Source: Frankiales bacterium
GTDB lineage: Bacteria > Actinomycetota > Actinomycetes > Mycobacteriales > SCTD01
Direction: 5' to 3'
NCBI GenBank assembly: GCA_025464795.1
Contig: JAODNB010000371.1
Location: forward strand, 1-19,748
Length of the DNA stretch: 19,748 nucleotides
The translations under genes were made by a program, and so were the position numbers. The notes beneath the pieces are model-generated. The model was not told where the DNA came from and ran no database searches. It worked only from the letters and a program-made list of their open reading frames with translations. Shown here one piece after another: positions 16,409 through 19,748 of this stretch (its first letter is position 1; the number at the start of each line of letters is the position of its first letter).

Positions 16409-17009
16409 CGCCCCGCCCGCTCCGCTGCCAGCAGCCGGTCGAGCTCGCGCAGGGCGTCCTCTGCCGCCTGCAGGTGGGAGACCCCCACGCCCTCAGGCTC
16501 GGTCGCTTCCAGCGCTGCCCGCACGTGCGCCTGGCTGCGACCGACCAGGGCGAGCAGCCGCTCGTGCTCCAGTCCGAGCAGTCGGCGCTCGACCTCGGCC
16601 GAGCGACCGGCGAGCTCGCGACGGCGCTCGTGCAGCTCGACGAAGACAGACACCTTCGCGCGCAGCACCCACGGGTCGAACGGCTTGGACAGGTAGTCGA
16701 CGGCACCGGCCGCATAGCCCCGGAAGGCCTGGTGGGCCTCACCATCGATCGCGGTCAGGAACACGATCGGGATGTCGCGCGTCCGCGCCCGGGACTTGAT
16801 GTGCTGGGCGGTCTCGAAGCCGTCCATGCCAGGCATCTGGACGTCCAGCAGGATGAGCGCGACGTCCTCGACCAACAGCCTCTTCAGGGCCTCCTCGCCG
16901 GAGGCTGCGCGGATCAGCTCGTGCCCGAGCCCGGCCAGGATCGCCTCGAGCGCCAGGAGGTTCTCGGGGCGGTCGTCGACCATCAGCACACGCGCTGCGC
17001 CGCCAGCCG

Positions 17010-17013
<4 letters not shown>
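16405..17013 (-). CDS. osaB: OsaB-like response regulator without DNA-binding domain
   Basis: Residues 7-125 form a receiver domain: acidic pair Asp13/Asp14, phospho-acceptor Asp57 in LLDVQMPGMDG, Thr87 in VFLTAID and Lys110 in YLSKPFDP. The remaining 75 or so residues (HERRRELAGRSAEVERRLLG onwards) are charged and helical with leucine spacing suggestive of a coiled coil. No DNA-binding or enzymatic output domain is present. OsaB of Streptomyces has the same receiver plus coiled-coil plan and is needed for osmotic adaptation. The GTG start at 17013 overlaps the kinase stop (GTGA), and the stop overlaps the osaC-like ATG. Kinase, receiver and phosphatase would therefore be made in coupled amounts. 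A generic orphan receiver protein is the fallback call. Confidence 0.88.

Positions 17014-19748
<2,735 letters not shown>

Overview
The window is very GC-rich, with strong G/C bias at third codon positions. Its gene set points to a high-GC Gram-positive actinomycete: an acdH-type leucine-degradation cluster, a HelD-like RNA polymerase-associated helicase and an Osa-like osmotic-stress signalling operon resembling the Streptomyces one. Genus cannot be read from the sequence. I see no rRNA, tRNA, CRISPR array, insertion sequence or phage gene. Coding density is high and no gene-free stretch exceeds 300 bases.

Layout. (1) 1-415, minus strand: the 5' part of a gene cut by the left edge, encoding an AbiEi-type antitoxin-domain protein. 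Its GC content and codon use differ from the rest. (2) 572-2915, minus: a cell-wall pair. A secreted M23 endopeptidase with a fourfold C-terminal repeat is followed 40 nt downstream by murB. The peptidase leader can fold into a hairpin that contains its ribosome binding site. (3) 3024-5165, plus: a HelD-like helicase, divergent from the peptidase. (4) 5162-6474, minus: a free-standing cyclic-nucleotide-binding domain protein, convergent with helD (their stops share one CTAG), and a transglutaminase-like protein. (5) 6501-12111, minus: a tight catabolic operon read mccB, mccA, hmgL, acdH. It covers acyl-CoA dehydrogenation, methylcrotonyl-CoA carboxylation and HMG-CoA cleavage in leucine degradation. 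A TetR regulator (12190-12726, plus) diverges from it, and the 78-nt gap holds two near-identical palindromic operators. (6) 12767-14275, plus: an exported LVIVD-repeat (beta-propeller-like) protein. (7) 14294-19748, minus: a translationally coupled operon of a poly-HAMP hybrid histidine kinase (cut by the right edge), a response regulator without a DNA-binding domain, and a protein joining an RsbW-like kinase domain, GAF-like domains and a SpoIIE/PP2C phosphatase. This matches OsaA-OsaB-OsaC of Streptomyces.

The best-supported functional stories are the leucine operon with its operator pair and the Osa-like operon, which links a cytoplasmic-type osmosensor kinase to control of a stress sigma factor. 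The least explained items are the peptidase leader hairpin, the fourfold repeat in the peptidase, and the compositionally distinct gene at the left edge. I did not find a clearly new multi-gene system.
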